Source of the DNA: a virus
Reading direction: 5' to 3' (one strand)
Length of the DNA stretch: 44,433 bases
IMG/VR virus record: IMGVR_UViG_3300042861_000451
Location: 1 to 44,433 of that record
Part shown: piece by piece, positions 6,937-13,497 of the stretch
Position numbering within the stretch: the stretch's first letter is position 1
Layout of the letters: each line of letters begins with the position of its first letter
Program-made: the position numbers and the translations under genes
Notes under the pieces: model-generated
Told to the model about the DNA's origin: nothing
What the model saw: the letters and a program-made list of their open reading frames with translations, nothing else
Database searches by the model: none

Positions 6937-7347
6937 AAAAAGTATTTATTTGAAGTAGGTCAGCAATTAGCAGACGTATTTTACAATCAAGAAAATATAA
7001 AACCTTTAAATCAGAGTAAGATGGAAAAAGAATTTGTACCTTATGAGTTAGCTTTAAGAATGAAGCAACTTGGATTTGATGAACCTTGTATGGCATCTAG
7101 AGATATGGGTAATAACCATGGTCTTATACAAGTACCAACTTGGCAATCAGCATTTAGATGGTTTAGAGAGAAGTATGAATTACATTCTACTATTACATCT
7201 ATTAGTCAAGAATCTTGGCAGTGGCATATAACTAAACCTGGAGAATCTTTAGGTAAATTATATGATGAAGATTTTTATACTTATGAAGAGGCAGAACTTG
7301 CTTGTATTGAAAAGTTAATAGAGATTGTTGAATTAAAATTAGAGTAA
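6934..7347 (+). CDS. conserved phage protein with a possible duplicated N-terminal extension, 137 aa
   Basis: From residue 30 (MEKEFVPYELALRMKQLGFDEPC, then PTWQSAFRWFREKYELHSTI) the protein matches my memory of a widespread phage family of about 100 aa with unknown function. That family usually starts at this Met, so the ATG at 7021 may be the ancestral or main start. The extra 29 residues (6934-7020) end in the second copy of a 24-base repeat whose first copy spans the previous gene's stop. This suggests a duplication or insertion that fused a short frame in phase. The C-terminal half has a conserved-looking TYEEAELACIEKLI helix. Confidence 0.7.
   Translation: MKKYLFEVGQQLADVFYNQENIKPLNQSKMEKEFVPYELALRMKQLGFDEPCMASRDMGNNHGLIQVPTWQSAFRWFREKYELHSTITSISQESWQWHITKPGESLGKLYDEDFYTYEEAELACIEKLIEIVELKLE
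7000..7023 (+). repeat. 24-bp direct repeat, copy 2
   Basis: Identical to 6913-6936. Here it is read in another frame, inside the 137-aa gene, and ends on the ATG at 7021. It keeps the stop-G-ATG junction of the first copy, but the TAA is out of frame. Confidence 0.85.
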
Positions 7348-7348
7348 T

Positions 7349-7516
7349 ATGCCAGATATAAGTATGTGTAAGAATGAAAACTGTCTTCAGAAGAAGACAT
7401 GTTATAGATTCACAGCTGTACCAAGTAAGTACCAACAAGCATATGGTGATTTTAAGCCTGATAAAACAGGTAAATGCGAGTATCATATTTATAAACCAAA
7501 GAAAGAAGAAGAATGA
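7349..7516 (+). CDS. small cysteine-rich phage protein, 55 aa
   Basis: A short frame starts at the ATG at 7349 and ends with TGA at 7514-7516. Its N-terminus MPDISMCKNENCLQKKTCYR has Cys at 7, 12 and 18, and a fourth at 43 (KCEYH), so it could bind zinc. The pattern MCKNxxC-x5-CYRF is one I recall from many Bacteroidota phages, with no known function. It starts one base after the previous stop and overlaps the next start by 4 bases, which supports translation. Confidence 0.68.
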   Translation: MPDISMCKNENCLQKKTCYRFTAVPSKYQQAYGDFKPDKTGKCEYHIYKPKKEEE

Positions 7517-7668
7517 AAAAGTTATTGAATTATTTATTTAGTGATAAAATGTATTTTATCCTGGTAGTATTATCAGGTGCGTATTTTGTACACAGAGGCA
7601 ATTACACTATCGCCTTTATGGAGTTAGTACTTATTATTATGTTACTACTTAAGAAAGATAAAGAATGA
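7513..7668 (+). CDS. small two-segment membrane protein, holin candidate, 51 aa
   Basis: The frame starts in the ATGA overlap at 7513 and ends with TGA at 7668. The product has two hydrophobic segments (about 13-26, MYFILVVLSGAYFV, and 33-46, IAFMELVLIIMLLL) joined by a short His/Arg/Asn turn, with a Lys-rich C-terminus. This is a class II holin-like layout, and a lysin is encoded two genes downstream. Size and topology alone cannot prove it. Other small phage membrane proteins look similar. Confidence 0.55.
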   Translation: MKKLLNYLFSDKMYFILVVLSGAYFVHRGNYTIAFMELVLIIMLLLKKDKE

Positions 7669-7844
7669 AAAAGAAAATTATCATCAGCAGTATAGTAGCA
7701 GTAGTACTTGTAGTAGTATTTGCTATTATAAATGAAAGAAACAAAGCTGAAGCAGCTAGAAAGTCTAATGAAGAGTTCTTAAAAAAGTTAGATAGATACA
7801 GACATCAAGATTCTCTATACTTTGAATATCTTAAAAAACATTAA
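7665..7844 (+). CDS. small protein with one membrane anchor and a helical tail, 59 aa
   Basis: The ATG at 7665 overlaps the previous stop and the frame ends with TAA at 7842-7844. Residues about 4-22 form one clear membrane segment (IIISSIVAVVLVVVFAII). The rest is a charged, probably coiled-coil helix facing the periplasm. This is the shape of an inner-membrane spanin subunit, and it lies just ahead of the lysin gene. The family cannot be confirmed by sequence, since spanins are poorly conserved. Confidence 0.55.
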   Translation: MKKKIIISSIVAVVLVVVFAIINERNKAEAARKSNEEFLKKLDRYRHQDSLYFEYLKKH

Positions 7845-7847
7845 GGC

Positions 7848-8081
7848 ATGAAAAAGTTCAAAGAACATTTTGTAGAAGTTATAATGTTTGGTGTATTCTT
7901 AACTCTGTTTGGATTGTTAATTATAAAATTAGCAATGACATATCAAAAGAAAGAAGTTGTTGTACCTATAGAAGAAGTTGAAGTCATTCAACACAACTAT
8001 GATGATCCTAAAGATCTTGTCAATGATACAACACTAACTTATGATCAACGTAAATATTACGATAACCTATACGATTATTAA
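7848..8081 (+). CDS. single-pass membrane protein, 77 aa
   Basis: Residues about 10-30 form a membrane helix (VIMFGVFLTLFGLLIIKLAM). A positively charged start (MKKFKEHF) and an acidic, Tyr-rich tail suggest a cytoplasmic N-terminus and an outer-facing C-terminus. It lies between the small membrane genes and the lysin gene, and its TAA shares a base with the lysin ATG at 8081. It is a second candidate for a lysis or spanin component. Function unknown. Confidence 0.6.
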   Translation: MKKFKEHFVEVIMFGVFLTLFGLLIIKLAMTYQKKEVVVPIEEVEVIQHNYDDPKDLVNDTTLTYDQRKYYDNLYDY

Positions 8082-8611
8082 TGAATAGAATTAAGTATGT
8101 AAGTCAAAGGAGATTCTATAGTAGTCTCCTTTTCTTTTCAACAGCAGTAGGAATTATAATGTATATGGTGGGCTCATGTAGCAAACCCGAAGTAAACAAG
8201 ACAGTACAATATGTAGAGTCTGAACCAATCATAATTAAAGAACATCAGTCATTCAGCAAAGAGAATCTGAAATTACTAATTGATGAATTGAACATAAGAT
8301 TTGCAGACATTGTATTTGCACAAGCACTACTAGAGTCAGGAAATTTTAGATCAAGAATTTTTTTAGAGAACAATAATATGTTTGGTATGAAGTGCGCAAG
8401 AAGGAGACCAACAACACATCAAGGTGAGCTCCATGGGCATGCATATTTTCAAACATGGGAAGATTGTGTACTTGATTATGCCTTCTTTCAAACTACATAC
8501 ATGAAACATATTACAAGTAAAAAAGAGTATTTTCAGTATCTTGCAGATAATTATGCAGAAGATCCTGAATACACTGATAAGCTTAAAATTATTATTCACA
8601 ACAACAATTGA
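8081..8611 (+). CDS. glucosaminidase-type endolysin with N-terminal anchor or lipobox
   Basis: The 176-aa protein has a hydrophobic N-terminal segment (about 13-32) ending in VGSC, with C33 as a possible lipoprotein Cys. A glucosaminidase-like domain follows (about 60-176). The likely catalytic Glu is E85 in AQALLESGNF, followed by ENNNMFGMKC and the conserved-looking HAYFQTWEDCVLDYAFF. This is the FlgJ/LytG-type N-acetylglucosaminidase fold, which cuts glycan strands of peptidoglycan. The domain is short but has the core motifs. The anchor would place it on the periplasmic side of a membrane. It is the best lysin candidate in the window. A virion-associated or DNA-entry role is the alternative. 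Confidence 0.8.
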   Translation: MNRIKYVSQRRFYSSLLFFSTAVGIIMYMVGSCSKPEVNKTVQYVESEPIIIKEHQSFSKENLKLLIDELNIRFADIVFAQALLESGNFRSRIFLENNNMFGMKCARRRPTTHQGELHGHAYFQTWEDCVLDYAFFQTTYMKHITSKKEYFQYLADNYAEDPEYTDKLKIIIHNNN

Positions 8612-8643
8612 TCTTATCTTTGTTGTTATAATACATTACACAT

Positions 8644-8745
8644 ATGGAGAAGAATAGATATTATGAAGGATTCTTAGTAGGACTAGGAGTTGGTATAATT
8701 GCAGCATCAATGGCAATACTTGCTATAGTAACAATACTGCTATGA
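8644..8745 (+). CDS. tiny membrane protein, 33 aa
   Basis: A short frame starts at the ATG at 8644 and ends with TGA overlapping the next start (8742-8745). After MEKNRYYEG the product is a single hydrophobic helix (about 10-33, LVGLGVGIIAASMAILAIV). The 4-base overlap with the next gene and the spacing from a TATCTTTG box at 8615-8622 support it. No function can be assigned. Confidence 0.5.
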   Translation: MEKNRYYEGFLVGLGVGIIAASMAILAIVTILL

Positions 8746-9023
8746 AGAATTTAGATAAAGCAGTTATGCATTGTTATAGGGAGCTCTACGCAAACTCAGA
8801 GCCTCCTGCTAGCTTTGATCAGTTAATGGAAGATGCACCAACAAATGAGATGGGACAGAAAGTAATTGATTATATGGCGTATAGTATTGATGAAGAACTA
8901 TTTGTTAAGATACTCAAGGATACAATAAGCTTATATAAGATCAAATCACCTAAACTAAAGCGCGATTTTGAAGTAGCAATGTATTTAGGTGCAGGACCTA
9001 AATTTAAAGAGAAAGGAGAATAA
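8742..9023 (+). CDS. conserved small phage protein, 93 aa
   Basis: The protein opens MKNLDKAVMHCYRELYANS and ends with a helical, basic C-terminus (KLKRDFEVAMYLGAGP). I recall this family from many Flavobacterium and other Bacteroidota phages, always without a known role. It is soluble and mostly helical. Its start lies inside the upstream stop, and an AAAGGAG site near its end serves the next small gene. Confidence 0.7.
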   Translation: MKNLDKAVMHCYRELYANSEPPASFDQLMEDAPTNEMGQKVIDYMAYSIDEELFVKILKDTISLYKIKSPKLKRDFEVAMYLGAGPKFKEKGE

Positions 9024-9024
9024 T

Positions 9025-9111
9025 ATGTCACTACCAGTAGGAATACTATTAGTCGTAATAGTTGTAGCGTTTTATTTTTTAATGCGTGAAGATGATATTT
9101 TTGAAGATTAG
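9025..9111 (+). CDS. tiny membrane protein, 28 aa
   Basis: The frame ATG 9025 to TAG 9109-9111 encodes MSLPVGILLVVIVVAFYFLM followed by an acidic tail. It is one membrane helix. AAAGGAG at 9012-9018, 6 bases ahead of the ATG, is one of the few Shine-Dalgarno-like sites in the window and argues that it is translated. Function unknown. Confidence 0.48.
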   Translation: MSLPVGILLVVIVVAFYFLMREDDIFED

Positions 9112-9114
9112 TAT

Positions 9115-9378
9115 ATGACGGAAGAAGAATTAATCAATGAAGGATTTGAAAAAGTATATGTAGATAAAGAAGAAAGTGGTAATAAAGATGATTACTATTA
9201 CTATGCCTATGAGCTAGCAATAGACACATCAATTATCACATGCGCTAATGATGAAGCCAAAAATGGCTGGTATGCATATAGTGACATAGACCTATCAGGT
9301 AGAATAACTGACATTGAAGATGTTAGAATATTAAAACAACTAATAGAAAAATGGTCGATATCTCACAAGAATGGATAG
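9115..9378 (+). CDS. conserved small acidic phage protein, 87 aa
   Basis: The sequence opens MTEEELINEGFEKVYVDKEE and then has DDYYYYAYELA and ITCANDEAKNGWYAY. From memory, this pattern is widespread in Flavobacterium and other Bacteroidota phages and has no known function. It is small, acidic and probably alpha/beta. Its last 28 bases overlap the start of the DnaA-like gene in another frame. Confidence 0.7.
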   Translation: MTEEELINEGFEKVYVDKEESGNKDDYYYYAYELAIDTSIITCANDEAKNGWYAYSDIDLSGRITDIEDVRILKQLIEKWSISHKNG

Positions 9379-9851
9379 AAGCAGAAGAAATTATTGCAGA
9401 TTTTACAAATGATTTCTATAATAGATTTGGAGTATACGTTGTAGTAAACTATTCATTAGATAAGCCTACGGCTGAGACACCTAAAATACCAATGCAATGT
9501 TTGCTAGATGAGTTCAATGCATTCTTAAAAGTAGATTATCCAGATGGAATGAACTATAAGAATAGAGACAGAAGAACCATTGTAAATGTAGCAGAGTTAG
9601 GTATTAGAACTAAATACAGAATAGCAGAATTAGTAACTTACAGATATTTATTTTACTATGTATGCTATGCTATAGGACACAGCTATAACCAGGTAAGCCA
9701 ATTCATAAAAGGAAAAAGAGATCATTCTATTGTAATACATGGTAGAAAAATGGTAACTCAAAGACTAGAAGTTAAAGATCGCGAGATGACTAATCTATTC
9801 AATAGAGTTATTCCATATTTAAACAACAAGTATAATCTTAAAATACAATGA
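9351..9851 (+). CDS. DnaA domain IV-like DNA-binding protein, 166 aa
   Basis: The C-terminal half contains SYNQVSQFIKGKRDHSIVIHGRK (split here as SYNQVSQFIKGK, about 111-122, and RDHSIVIHGRK, about 123-133). The RDHSIVIHG string matches the DnaA C-terminal signature (GRDHTTVIHA) that reads DnaA boxes. No Walker motifs are present, so this is the DNA-binding domain without the ATPase. The protein starts at ATG 9351, inside the previous gene. It lies just before an SF2 helicase and near other replication genes. It could bind a phage origin or act as a regulator. Confidence 0.65.
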   Translation: MVDISQEWIEAEEIIADFTNDFYNRFGVYVVVNYSLDKPTAETPKIPMQCLLDEFNAFLKVDYPDGMNYKNRDRRTIVNVAELGIRTKYRIAELVTYRYLFYYVCYAIGHSYNQVSQFIKGKRDHSIVIHGRKMVTQRLEVKDREMTNLFNRVIPYLNNKYNLKIQ

Positions 9852-10951
9852 GTACATCAAAAAGTAAAATACAAAAAGATGCATTAAGTAAGATACTTCC
9901 ATTAAGTAAGGCAGGCGTTGAGATATCAATGGGTGTAGGTAAGACTTTATTAGGTCTTAGACATATGGATAGCTTGCTAGCATTTAGTGAAGGAGATATA
10001 AAATTTTTAGTTGTAGCACCAAAGGTATCAATATATGACAGTTGGAAATCAGATGCTAAGAAGCATAATCTAGATCATCTATTAAATCATATCACCTTTA
10101 CAACATACAGATCGTTGGAGAAGTGTAGTCATGACTATGAAGCAATCTATTTAGATGAGTGTCATAGTTTGAAATACAATCATACTACATATCTAAGAAG
10201 AGCTGAGCACAAAAACATTACCATAATAGGATTAACTGGTACATATCCAAAATATAGATCAGGAGAAAAAGGAGAGATGTGTAATCTATTCTGCCCTAAA
10301 GTATATGTATATAAGACAGATGATGCTATTGAAGCTAACATACTAAATGATTATAGAATCTATGTTCATATGGTAGATTTAGATGATGCTAGAACTATAC
10401 GCGTAACAAGTGCTAAGGGTAGCTGGCTAATATCTGAACAACAGAACTATGAATACTGGACTAATAAGATCAATAGTAGTTTTAAACAAAAAGATCTGCA
10501 GATACTACGTGTAATGCGTATGAAAGCTATGATGGGTTACAAAAGCAAAGAAGAAAAAGTATTAGAGCTTCTTGCTAGACGTAAGACTAAAACAATACTG
10601 TTTGCTAATACACAAGAACAAGCAGATAGATTAGCACCACATAGTTATCATAGCAGTAATCCTAAATCAGCAGAGAATCTTGAGCTGTTCAAGAATAATG
10701 AGATAGAACTATTATCAGCAGTAGAACAACTAAGCGAAGGTGTAAACATACCTAATCTTAGATCAGGGATAATCATGCATGCTTATTCTAACAATAGGAA
10801 GACATCTCAGAAGTTAGGAAGGATGTTAAGACTTAATCCTGATGATACAGCTGGTATACACATTCTATGCTATCGTGATACAGTTGATGAGCAATGGGTT
10901 AGGAGTGCCATTGAAAGTTTTGATAAAGATAAAATAGTATGGCTGAACTAA
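9848..10951 (+). CDS. SF2 DNA helicase
   Basis: The 367-aa protein has the superfamily 2 motifs in order: Walker A SMGVGKT (about 27-33), DECH box (103-106), motif III LTGTYP (129-134), and motif VI QKLGRMLRLNP (321-331). It lacks large accessory domains, so it is a compact translocase of the UvsW/RecG-like or Res-type size class rather than a Snf2 remodeller. Likely roles are branch migration or fork repair in phage recombination and replication. It overlaps the DnaA-like gene by 4 bases and the next gene by 13. Confidence 0.85.
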   Translation: MSTSKSKIQKDALSKILPLSKAGVEISMGVGKTLLGLRHMDSLLAFSEGDIKFLVVAPKVSIYDSWKSDAKKHNLDHLLNHITFTTYRSLEKCSHDYEAIYLDECHSLKYNHTTYLRRAEHKNITIIGLTGTYPKYRSGEKGEMCNLFCPKVYVYKTDDAIEANILNDYRIYVHMVDLDDARTIRVTSAKGSWLISEQQNYEYWTNKINSSFKQKDLQILRVMRMKAMMGYKSKEEKVLELLARRKTKTILFANTQEQADRLAPHSYHSSNPKSAENLELFKNNEIELLSAVEQLSEGVNIPNLRSGIIMHAYSNNRKTSQKLGRMLRLNPDDTAGIHILCYRDTVDEQWVRSAIESFDKDKIVWLN

Positions 10952-11160
10952 TATTGTATAAGACAAAAGGATGTGATACTACGTTCTTAACGGCATGTAT
11001 TATAAAATTTTGTGAGCATAAACCTGATCAAGCAGAACAGTGTGCTACTATAGTTAATGGTAGAGGCAGCTATGCTATTAAATCAGGAGATCTTGATACA
11101 ATAGAAGAGATGGCGTTTTTATTTGAAAACGTAGGATTAGTAACCAAAATAGTAGAATGA
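10939..11160 (+). CDS. ClpS/L7-L12-like small protein, 73 aa
   Basis: The 73-aa sequence follows the pattern of the ClpS adaptor and ribosomal L7/L12 C-terminal fold: a helix with hydrophobic and Cys residues (FLTACIIKFCEHKP), an IVNGRGSYAI strand, then a helix and a last strand (MAFLFENVGLVTKIVE). ClpS brings N-degron proteins to ClpAP. I cannot see the full N-degron pocket, so only the fold is suggested. It overlaps both neighbours, so it is made together with the helicase and zinc-ribbon proteins. Confidence 0.45.
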   Translation: MAELILYKTKGCDTTFLTACIIKFCEHKPDQAEQCATIVNGRGSYAIKSGDLDTIEEMAFLFENVGLVTKIVE

Positions 11161-11645
11161 TGACAGAGACAGGTAAGATAATTACAATACCTGTAAAGAC
11201 CTCAGATATATGGTCAGGTATGGTAGCTGTTTTATGCTCAGCAAACAAGATTATAGATTTAGTAACAGTAGATCATATTACGATGCAAGGTAACTATTAT
11301 GTGTTAGGTAAGAACATGGAGTGTTCTATGACAGATGATATGTTCCTAGCTCACTTATTTATTCAAACAGACCAAGGTAAATTACATAAGCTAAAGTTTA
11401 ACCAATGGAATTCAGCAATGAAATCTAAGTTGGTTAATACTGATCAACCCATAGATTTTGTTTTACTATCATCTACATTCTCTACAGGCTACTATCTTAA
11501 AATATGCAACACATGTGGCGCGCATTACAACGCAGCTAAAAAACAAATTGAATGTGAAGATTGCACAGATAAGAATAGATATGCCAAGATAGTTATAGAG
11601 AAGAAAGAAAAAAGACCAAGAATTAAACGCAATGATACCATTTAA
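11157..11645 (+). CDS. hypothetical protein with C-terminal zinc ribbon, 162 aa
   Basis: The N-terminal two thirds is beta-like and unrecognised. The C-terminus has a zinc-ribbon pattern, C117-x2-C120 and C133-x2-C136 (CNTCG and CEDC), followed by a basic tail ending KRPRIKRND. The ribbon and basic tail suggest nucleic-acid binding. The start could be either of the two adjacent ATGs at 11157 and 11160. It overlaps the previous stop by 4 bases and the next gene by 14, so it belongs to the same operon. Confidence 0.65.
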   Translation: MMTETGKIITIPVKTSDIWSGMVAVLCSANKIIDLVTVDHITMQGNYYVLGKNMECSMTDDMFLAHLFIQTDQGKLHKLKFNQWNSAMKSKLVNTDQPIDFVLLSSTFSTGYYLKICNTCGAHYNAAKKQIECEDCTDKNRYAKIVIEKKEKRPRIKRNDTI

Positions 11646-11886
11646 AGTTGTGTGCGTTGATGCTACAGGCATGCCTGACCAGTTACCTAGCTCTAGAAGA
11701 GTGGTAGAGGGTCAGGTATACACTGTAACAGAAATTGCATACTTACAGTTACAATCAATCCAAGGCTATAGATTAGCTGAGATTGATTCTTTTTTTCCAT
11801 ATGAATATTTTAAAGCCTCTAGGTTCAGGCCGTTAGCAGAACAAGAAGCTATCAAAGAGGAGGCAGATTTAGAAAGAGCTATATGA
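11632..11886 (+). CDS. conserved small phage protein, SH3-like, 84 aa
   Basis: The sequence has FKVVCVDATGMP, VVEGQVYTVTEI, then LAEIDSFFPYEYFKASRFRPL. I recall this as a common phage family: a small beta barrel with a final ASRFRPL strand, function unknown. The 'VVEGQVYTV' turn fits an SH3-like fold. It is followed by a charged helical tail. It overlaps the previous gene by 14 bases and the next by 4. Confidence 0.65.
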   Translation: MIPFKVVCVDATGMPDQLPSSRRVVEGQVYTVTEIAYLQLQSIQGYRLAEIDSFFPYEYFKASRFRPLAEQEAIKEEADLERAI

Positions 11887-12278
11887 AACAAAAAAAAGGT
11901 GTATTAAACATTAAGCTTACTAAAGAGAATGGTAGGCTTATACATAAAGATGCAAGTGATGCGTCTCTATACAAAATATTTATGGAAGCATTAGAAGAAG
12001 GACAGACAGTGGATGTCTTTTTTGATGCACATGTAGATAATGGCACGTATGCACAGATATCTAAACTTAAGGTATCTATACGTGAATTAGCAAATGAATC
12101 AGGAGATTCTTTTGAAGAAATGCAGAATATAGTTAAAGAGAAAGCAGGGCTATGCTGGGAAGGTCATTGCAAATCATTTGGTGATTGCAGCATAGAAGAG
12201 CTTAATCTTGCGATTCAGGCTGCTGTTGAGATTGGGGATTATCTAAATCTGAATCTACGTCAGGTGTTTGGAAAGTAG
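11883..12278 (+). CDS. conserved phage protein, possibly NinB-like recombination factor, 131 aa
   Basis: The protein has KLTKENGRLIHKDAS, then a helix (LYKIFMEALEEGQTVDVFF), RELANESGDSFEEMQNIVKEKAGLC and a final EELNLAIQAAVEIGDYLNLNL. This order recalls the NinB/Orf recombination-mediator family, in which a helical C-terminus follows a beta part, but the match is weak and from memory. Its 3' end overlaps the minus-strand gene at 12202-12549 by 77 bases, tail to tail. Confidence 0.5.
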   Translation: MKQKKGVLNIKLTKENGRLIHKDASDASLYKIFMEALEEGQTVDVFFDAHVDNGTYAQISKLKVSIRELANESGDSFEEMQNIVKEKAGLCWEGHCKSFGDCSIEELNLAIQAAVEIGDYLNLNLRQVFGK

Positions 12279-12549
12279 CAGGATCAACAATCTCAAATTT
12301 ATTTTCAGCTCTAACTACAGATTCAATTTCTTTAATCAATACAGTCAGAGTTAGCAAGTGATACTCAAAAGAATCTTTTGGCTCACGTGTAGCAATGTCA
12401 GCAAATATCTGAGCAATCTCAGCATGACTTCTTGTAGAGATGTGATCTGATAAAAGCTGTGACAGCCTTACATAAAAGCCACCAGAAATTTTGATGGATA
12501 CTATTTCCTCTACAGGGAAGATTTCTAATGGTGGTAATTTATCTGACAT
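12202..12549 (-). CDS. lone minus-strand gene, conserved hypothetical protein, 115 aa
   Basis: The frame is open from 12651, but the ATG at 12549 (minus) is the better start and yields MSDKLPPLEIFPVEEIVSIK. Residues about 15-80 are an ordered alpha/beta part (IKISGGFYVRLSQLL, then helices ending LIKEIESVVRAEN). The last 25 residues are a disordered Asp/Gln/Pro tail. The gene is divergent from the UDG gene, 31 bases apart, and overlaps the plus-strand gene before it by 77 bases. It is the only clear minus-strand gene within the plus-strand modules. I recall similar small phage proteins without known function. Confidence 0.7.
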   Translation of the reverse strand: MSDKLPPLEIFPVEEIVSIKISGGFYVRLSQLLSDHISTRSHAEIAQIFADIATREPKDSFEYHLLTLTVLIKEIESVVRAENKFEIVDPATFQTPDVDSDLDNPQSQQQPESQD

Positions 12550-12564
12550 ATAAAAAAGTTTAAA

Positions 12565-12572
12565 CAAATATA
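12565..12572 (-). promoter_or_regulatory. possible -7 box for the minus-strand gene
   Basis: Read on the minus strand, TATATTTG lies at 12572-12565, 15 bases ahead of the ATG at 12549. It matches the Bacteroidota TAnnTTTG box. No TTTG was found at the right -33 distance, so this is a weak call. Confidence 0.3.
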
Positions 12573-12580
12573 CAATATTT

Positions 12581-13285
12581 ATGAATGAGAAGTTAAAAGA
12601 AGTACAGTTAAAATTACATGATGCAATTAAGCCATCAGGATGGGGAAACAAACTTAAGATGTTTGTGTTGAGCGATGACTTTTATAAGATCCTTGAAAGA
12701 TTAATGATTGAATCTAATGCAGGTAAGAAGTTTACGCCAACAATTAAACATTTGTTTAAAGCTTTTGAAGAATGTCCTTATGATGAACTTAAGGTAGTTA
12801 TAGTAGGGCAAGATCCATATCCTAAAGAAGGAGTAGCTGACGGTATAGCTTTCAGTTGTAGTAAAACAGAGCATCCATCTCAGGTACAGCCAAGTTTAAG
12901 ATCAATACATAAAGCTTTAGATGCTGAAGGAATAGAACACTTTCATACATATAATCTAAAGGACTGGGCTAATCAAGGTATATTAATGCTAAATACAGCT
13001 CTTACTACTACAATAGGTACACCAGGAGCACATGCAGCACTATGGGAACCTTTTATGAAATATTTATTTGAAGTGTTGAATGAACAAAAGGGATTAGTTT
13101 ATATCTTTATGGGTAAGGTTGCGCAATCATGGCGTAGTCATATCAATCAAGAAGACAACTATATTTTTACATGTTCTCACCCAGCATCTGCCGCCTATTC
13201 ACAAGGTGAGTGGTACAGTAATGGTGTCTTCAAGAATACAGATAAGATTATCAAAGAAAATTATAACTACAACATAAAATGGTAA
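12581..13285 (+). CDS. ung: uracil-DNA glycosylase, family 1
   Basis: The 234-aa protein is the size of classical UDG (about 220-230 aa). It shows the active-site motif GQDPYP (76-81) with catalytic D78, the uracil-recognition loop with N138 (GILMLNTALT), and the C-terminal HPAS motif with H200 (CSHPASAAY), which corresponds to the E. coli HPSP loop. It removes uracil from DNA by cutting the glycosidic bond. The start at 12581 opens the main replication block, divergent from the minus-strand gene. UDG is often present in crAss-like phages. Its job may be to clear misincorporated uracil or to process replication intermediates. Confidence 0.95.
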   Translation: MNEKLKEVQLKLHDAIKPSGWGNKLKMFVLSDDFYKILERLMIESNAGKKFTPTIKHLFKAFEECPYDELKVVIVGQDPYPKEGVADGIAFSCSKTEHPSQVQPSLRSIHKALDAEGIEHFHTYNLKDWANQGILMLNTALTTTIGTPGAHAALWEPFMKYLFEVLNEQKGLVYIFMGKVAQSWRSHINQEDNYIFTCSHPASAAYSQGEWYSNGVFKNTDKIIKENYNYNIKW

Positions 13286-13497
13286 GAAAGAAAGAAAAGA
13301 TTTACTTAGTTGAAAATGATCACAGATTCCAGGAATATTGTGAGGAGAATGGATTTACAGCTAACAACGTACCTATAGATAATTTTATAGATGTTGCTAA
13401 AGAAATTGGGTGGGCTATGACAACAAATGAATTTGAGATGCATCATAACACAAGGACTTTACCAACACATTATTTCATGCGTATAAAAGATAACTGA
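13279..13497 (+). CDS. small hypothetical protein, 72 aa
   Basis: The product is a charged, probably helical protein (MVRKKEKIYLVENDHRFQEY, then PIDNFIDVAKEIGW) with no motif I can name. Its start overlaps the UDG gene by 7 bases, and its stop shares one base with the next start, so all three genes are coupled. Unknown function. Confidence 0.65.
   Translation: MVRKKEKIYLVENDHRFQEYCEENGFTANNVPIDNFIDVAKEIGWAMTTNEFEMHHNTRTLPTHYFMRIKDN

Noticed and set aside
8615-8622. TATCTTTG box ahead of the 33-aa gene as a full promoter
   Set aside because: The -7 box and the distance to the ATG fit, but no TTTG lies at the -33 position. Left as a weak signal, not a feature.
12550-12651. Longer version of the minus-strand gene starting at 12651
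   Set aside because: It would overlap the UDG coding sequence and pass through the likely promoter box. The ATG at 12549 gives a compact, conserved-looking start.
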